From the NCBI RefSeq assembly GCF_030269925.1, contig NC_085133.1:5972001-6036000 (forward strand): DNA of 64,000 nucleotides, given 5' to 3'. Position 1 is the first letter of the stretch. Every line of letters begins with the position of its first letter. Below, piece after piece: positions 60,023-64,000 of this stretch. The notes beneath the pieces are model-generated. The model saw only the letters and a program-made list of their open reading frames with translations, had not been told where the DNA came from and searched no databases. The DNA comes from Bombyx mori (Eukaryota; Arthropoda; Insecta; Lepidoptera; Bombycidae). The position numbers were made by a program, and so were the translations under genes.

Positions 60023-61419
60023 ATCGGACTAATCGCACTAATTTGCCTAAAAATACACAACACACGCTTGATATATGCAATAATTATAAACTTATTATTT
60101 GCCTGTTGTTTCATATATAGAAATTTTTATTAATTCTCGGTAGTCTACGGTACTATTTCTTTTCTTAAATAGTTCTTCTACTTACTGCTTTAGTACTGGA
60201 TCGGTTAGATAAGAGAAAAAATATAGGTGGCCTAAAGAGATAATCGCCATAGAAGCTGCAGGCTTAAAACCAATGTTTCTTAATGACTGTGCAAGTGCGA
60301 GAGAGATAAAAATATACATTATTTAAAGTGCGACCGCGATAGTATTGTTTGTTTTGTATTCGTTAACGTAAAAACAGCCAATCAAAATTTTACCTTATAA
60401 CAGAACAAAATATATACAGGCAGACGGCCATTGCGCCTTTGGACATTTATTTGTCATAAATATAGGTAAATAAGAAGAGACTGAAAATGATTGTCATAAT
60501 AATCAACTTAAGGATTGACGAAGCATGACGAAGCATGTTGCTGATAACTCTGTTTCTATAATCTGACGAAGCGTGTTGCGGATAATAAATAATATGTACT
60601 TTTAGGTTAATTTTAATATATTTTGTATAAATATCAAAATAAAATTATTTACTTAAGAATAGGAACTGGCATTACTTTAAATTATTCATTTTAAATAGTT
60701 TTCCCGTTAGAATTAGATATTAATTTAAAAATAATTTTAGAACATAAAACCGTGAGAATCAATGGTACTCGAACGGTACTCGAAGATCCAAAGTAGAGAG
60801 CGAAATTTATTAAAGGTTTCCTCACGATTTCAATAGCGTGTTTTATTTTTAAACGCGTTACAGTTCATCTGTAATACAGGAATTTTATAACTTCACTCTA
60901 ATATCGTGACCAGTATCAACAGTAAGTTTTGTTTGTTACTTAAGCGTCTCTTTTAGTTTTAAACAATATCTGTCTATGGTATTATTATCTTTTTATTGCC
61001 TGTGACATTTGGTGTACCGAATCGTTTGCTATCAAAGATGATAAAATTACTCTATGATAATGTCTCCTCATACCTTAATTATTTTCTCATAAAAATATTC
61101 TGATGGGTAGAAAATATTTGGTGCTCAGTGAAAACATTATCCTCAATCTTCTTCATCTTTTCTGTGAAATATTTTAGTAAATATCACGATATTTATTGTT
61201 TTAAAGAAAGCCAGAATAATTAAATATTGTTTCTTTCATTCGAAGTTGCGTATTTGAAGAAAATTCAACATCTCAACTCCCATTAAAGTGAGGTGTCGCA
61301 AAAACGGAATAATCGCACCCGATAAATCAGGATATCGGCAAAATATCGACTAGCGTCTACGTGCTCTGTGCCTCCTCTGCGGGGCATTTTAATGAGCTTT
61401 CGCTTAAGCTCACTGTATA
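60023..61419. other. Long unassigned AT-rich stretch
   Basis: GACGAAGCATGTTGCTGATAA is partly repeated (60520-60585). I can support no gene. Confidence 0.5.
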
Positions 61420-61655
61420 CCTGCCGTGACGTGGTAGGGCGTATTGTAAGCCTGCACGGGTAGGTTCCGGAATCCTACTTATTTCTACCGCGAATGAGTC
61501 ACGTGTTGGAAATAATGACTGCTTTGGCTGTGCACTTTTCAAACCGGAGTTTGAAGGATGGGCAGTGGTTATGCAATTACGATTTTTGGTGACGATAAAG
61601 GCCTTTTTATGTCTATGGGTTTCAGTAACCACTTAACGCCGGGTAGGATGGCAGT
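61420..61655 (+). repeat. Very diverged Bm1 SINE
   Basis: GACGTGGTAGGGCGTATTGT, GCACGGGTAGGTTCC and GGTTTCAGTAACCACTTAAC occur in Bm1 order. Confidence 0.65.
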
Positions 61656-61743
61656 TTTTTTTAAATCACTTCATATTAAACCCCCTATTTAGTCTTAAGT
61701 ACTATAAAAAGTAGATAATTGTAAATACACTTTTATCGATTTA

Positions 61744-62175
61744 TCTATACTAACATTATAAAGAGGAAAGATATGTTTGTTTGTTTTTATTGAATAGGCT
61801 CCGAAACTACTGAACCGATTTGAAAGATTCTTTCACAATTTGGAAGCTACACTATTCCCAAGTGACATAGGCTATAATCTTTTTTGAAAAAAAATTAGGA
61901 AACCTTACTGAAACTCCAATAATGTAACCCAAGGTGTAAAAAAAATACCTAAAATATTCTTTACTTCGCGTGCCCTGCGATACCTATTGATGATAGAATA
62001 AAATAATGTACTACGACTTTGTAGAACACATTATTATTTACAAGTATTGCGACAGCATATGTCTAAGTATTATAGTTGACACAATAAGTTTTCTTTTATT
62101 TAAAAAATTAAAACAACGTCAAATATCGTTGAAATTTTTGTTAAAGACCCGAGCGGAGCCGGAGCGGGCCGCTAG
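61744..62175 (+). mobile_element. Nonautonomous Helitron, family B copy 2
   Basis: After an A it starts TCTATACTAACATTATAAAG. It ends with the same GC-rich hairpin and CGGGCCGCTAG, followed by T. It is 432 bp and complete. Confidence 0.88.
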
Positions 62176-62611
62176 TTTGGTTAATAAAGATTTTTTACAT
62201 CATTAAGTTTTCTATAAAAAATGCCAAATCTTCCTCTTATTAAGTACTTAAATGAGGATTGGCGTGGGAATGAAACACATTTACCCGAATCATATTTATT
62301 TTGAGCTCATTTCGATTTTCCGCAACCGTACAGCATACGGAGAGCCTAATTCAGTTTTATTGATCACGCGCTGCCATCGACAGCCGATAGATGGGCCACG
62401 GTGAAAAATCGTTTTAAAAGTTAGAATAACAAATGGTAATACGAGAAATGAAGTTTATGGAACATTTTGTGTACTAAATATATTTACTTAATTTGGTTTA
62501 CTGATTACGAGTTATGACGTTTTGAAATACAAAGTTTACATGTTCAGGTCCTTGAACATAACTAAAGCTGTATTTTTGATAAACAAGATCAGGACTACCC
62601 ATTATTATTAT
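62176..62611. other. Unassigned spacer
   Basis: No feature is supported. Confidence 0.5.
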
Positions 62612-62692
62612 TATTGACTTTGTATGTAGACGACCGTACGACCCACTTGACGGTAAGCGGTTACCGTCGCCCATGGCCGCAGTCAAGTAGTT
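62612..62692 (-). repeat. Diverged LINE 3' tail fragment
   Basis: GTAAGCGGTTACCGTCGCCC and ATGGCCGCAGTCAAGTAG resemble the reverse of the CR1/Rex1-like tail. Confidence 0.55.
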
Positions 62693-62895
62693 GCCTATCG
62701 TAAATATGGTATTGAGTAGTTATCGGAGTAAAAAACGTGAATGCCATCACCCACATTGAGAGCAAAATCTTCATTGTATTCTTTATGCAGTATTGAAACC
62801 TTGAAACCAGAATATGAATATTTTGTGCACCTGAATAACTCGTAGAAAGGGTGATGGTATCTACCCGCTCGTGCTTATAATAGACTATAACAATA
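62693..62895 (-). repeat. Possible very old Bm1
   Basis: GTAGTTATCGGAG, CATCACCCACATTGAGAG and GATGGTATCTACCCGCTCG occur in reverse Bm1 order. Confidence 0.4.
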
Positions 62896-64000
62896 AATTC
62901 ATTTTTATACAACCTATTTACGGTATTACTAATGCATTATCGAATCGTTGTAAAAGTTTAACAAAGACCAAATCACGCAAGAAAATACTGTTTAAATACG
63001 CACTAAATTGAATTAAAAAAATATCTTTCCCATATATTTTTCTATCCTCCCCTATTCTTACATCGTCATCCAATCTTTAGCTAAATTTTTCCAATCTCAG
63101 GAGCTGAGTCTAAAAAACAATCCGAAAATTATTAATGATCGGCCGATGAGAAACAATAATTTTACAGCAAAGAGTGAAAAAGGTGATGTTTTTTTTTGTT
63201 TTCCTAGTTTCGGTTTCTTAGTCTAATAATCTTAAAATACCAATTTGAGAAAAAGGTGATTAGTGATTAATTCCCATCAAAAATAACAATTCCATATGTC
63301 TCTATAGATATACCGAATCAGAAAGGCATTATTGCACAAACACATTAAGTAACTGTTGAGAATTTTCGTGAACCAACAGTGCAGGTTAATTGGCAGTCTA
63401 GTTCATAATAACCTAGATCTAACAAGACGATTAGTTATAACAAATTCAGATATAATCAAGTAATATTTCCTAACCCTGACACCTAATTTAGAAGGAGCTT
63501 TACTGTCTTTAAGTCGAGTACTTTTCGAATAAAAGCCTTGATTAAGTAGATTCTGATTCTTGAAGGCACCGTTTCCAACGTTATCTTAAGCTTGATATTT
63601 CCAATATTTCTCAGTGACAATATCATGTGATTTATCGTCAAAGCGCTGATGGCTGTGAGAAGGTGATGGGTTTTCTTATGGACAACTACGACAAAACGTA
63701 CGAAATAAAAAAAATGTATTGATTTTTTCTAGTTGGTGTAATTTTGAAAATAAAGGTACCGATTGCGACGTTCCAACTAGTTAAAAGAGGCCCTATACAC
63801 ATGACAATAAAGTTTCGATTGTAATGCATAACGACTGTTGCACTAGTATAGTTTTCAATTATCAACGACCGTAGCTACTGACTTTTTTCTATAAATGTTT
63901 TGTTGCTTAACCATCAAAATTAAAATTATTGCATTCTCAAAATTACCCCCCAAGTATGGTCTGTACATATGTATCCCTGTTGTAATTCATCTCTCTTAGT
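62896..64000. other. Unassigned AT-rich stretch to the window end
   Basis: I see no gene, tRNA or recognised repeat. Confidence 0.5.

Overview
The window is lepidopteran nuclear DNA and almost certainly comes from the silkworm genus Bombyx. The main evidence is the roughly 430 bp tRNA-headed Bm1-type SINE, present in about twenty full, broken or decayed copies. Supporting evidence is the mix of non-LTR retrotransposons, A|T-inserting Helitrons (5' TC, 3' CTAG), a DD37D maT mariner and AT-rich spacer DNA. There are no bacterial-style operons, and I found no intact tRNA or rRNA gene and no CRISPR array.

Only two host genes are certain. They are a head-to-head pair of two-exon beta-tubulin genes, each encoding 447 residues: copy A at 10613-12665 on the minus strand and copy B at 14931-16709 on the plus strand. 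Both have one intron after codon 19, and both introns hold the same old Bm1 insertion in the same orientation. The pair therefore arose by inverted duplication after that insertion. The proteins differ at only three residues (A9G, I169V, I381V). Both end in an acidic tail with an EGEF axonemal-type motif, which suggests a sperm or ciliary role. The first exons differ at about half their codons, while large blocks of exon 2 are almost identical. That pattern points to gene conversion between the two arms. Two perfect hairpin palindromes sit back to back between the genes.

Region by region. Positions 1-3592 hold the 5' half of a Jockey-clade retrotransposon on the minus strand, with a gag-like ORF1 and an ORF2 cut by the window edge. 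Positions 3600-9900 hold LINE fragments, including an R4/Dong-like C-terminus bounded by TAA repeats, plus Helitrons, a possible hAT remnant and Bm1 copies. Positions 10.6-16.8 kb are the tubulin locus. Positions 17.0-20.6 kb hold an apparently intact CR1/Rex1-like LINE with an endonuclease-RT ORF and a poly(A) tail. Positions 21.8-23.4 kb hold a Helitron invaded by a 310 bp hairpin-ended element, with a near-identical inverted copy 0.7 kb away. Positions 24.7-40.5 kb are a dense nest of Helitrons, MITEs, Bm1, truncated Jockey 3' ends and a 330 bp TATAG pentamer array. Positions 41-53.8 kb contain RTE-like relics, one candidate unassigned exon at 44281-44471, more MITEs and a second hairpin-ended element. 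Positions 54.3-55.7 kb hold a dead maT mariner lying between Helitron ends. The remainder to 64 kb is sparse repeat relics in AT-rich DNA.

Apart from the tubulin pair the window reads as a record of nested transposition. The order of insertion can be read directly at several places: Bm1 into Bm1, Bm1 into a MITE, and a retroposon into a Helitron into a MITE. Family names for elements come from recognising motifs and ends by eye. No database search was possible.
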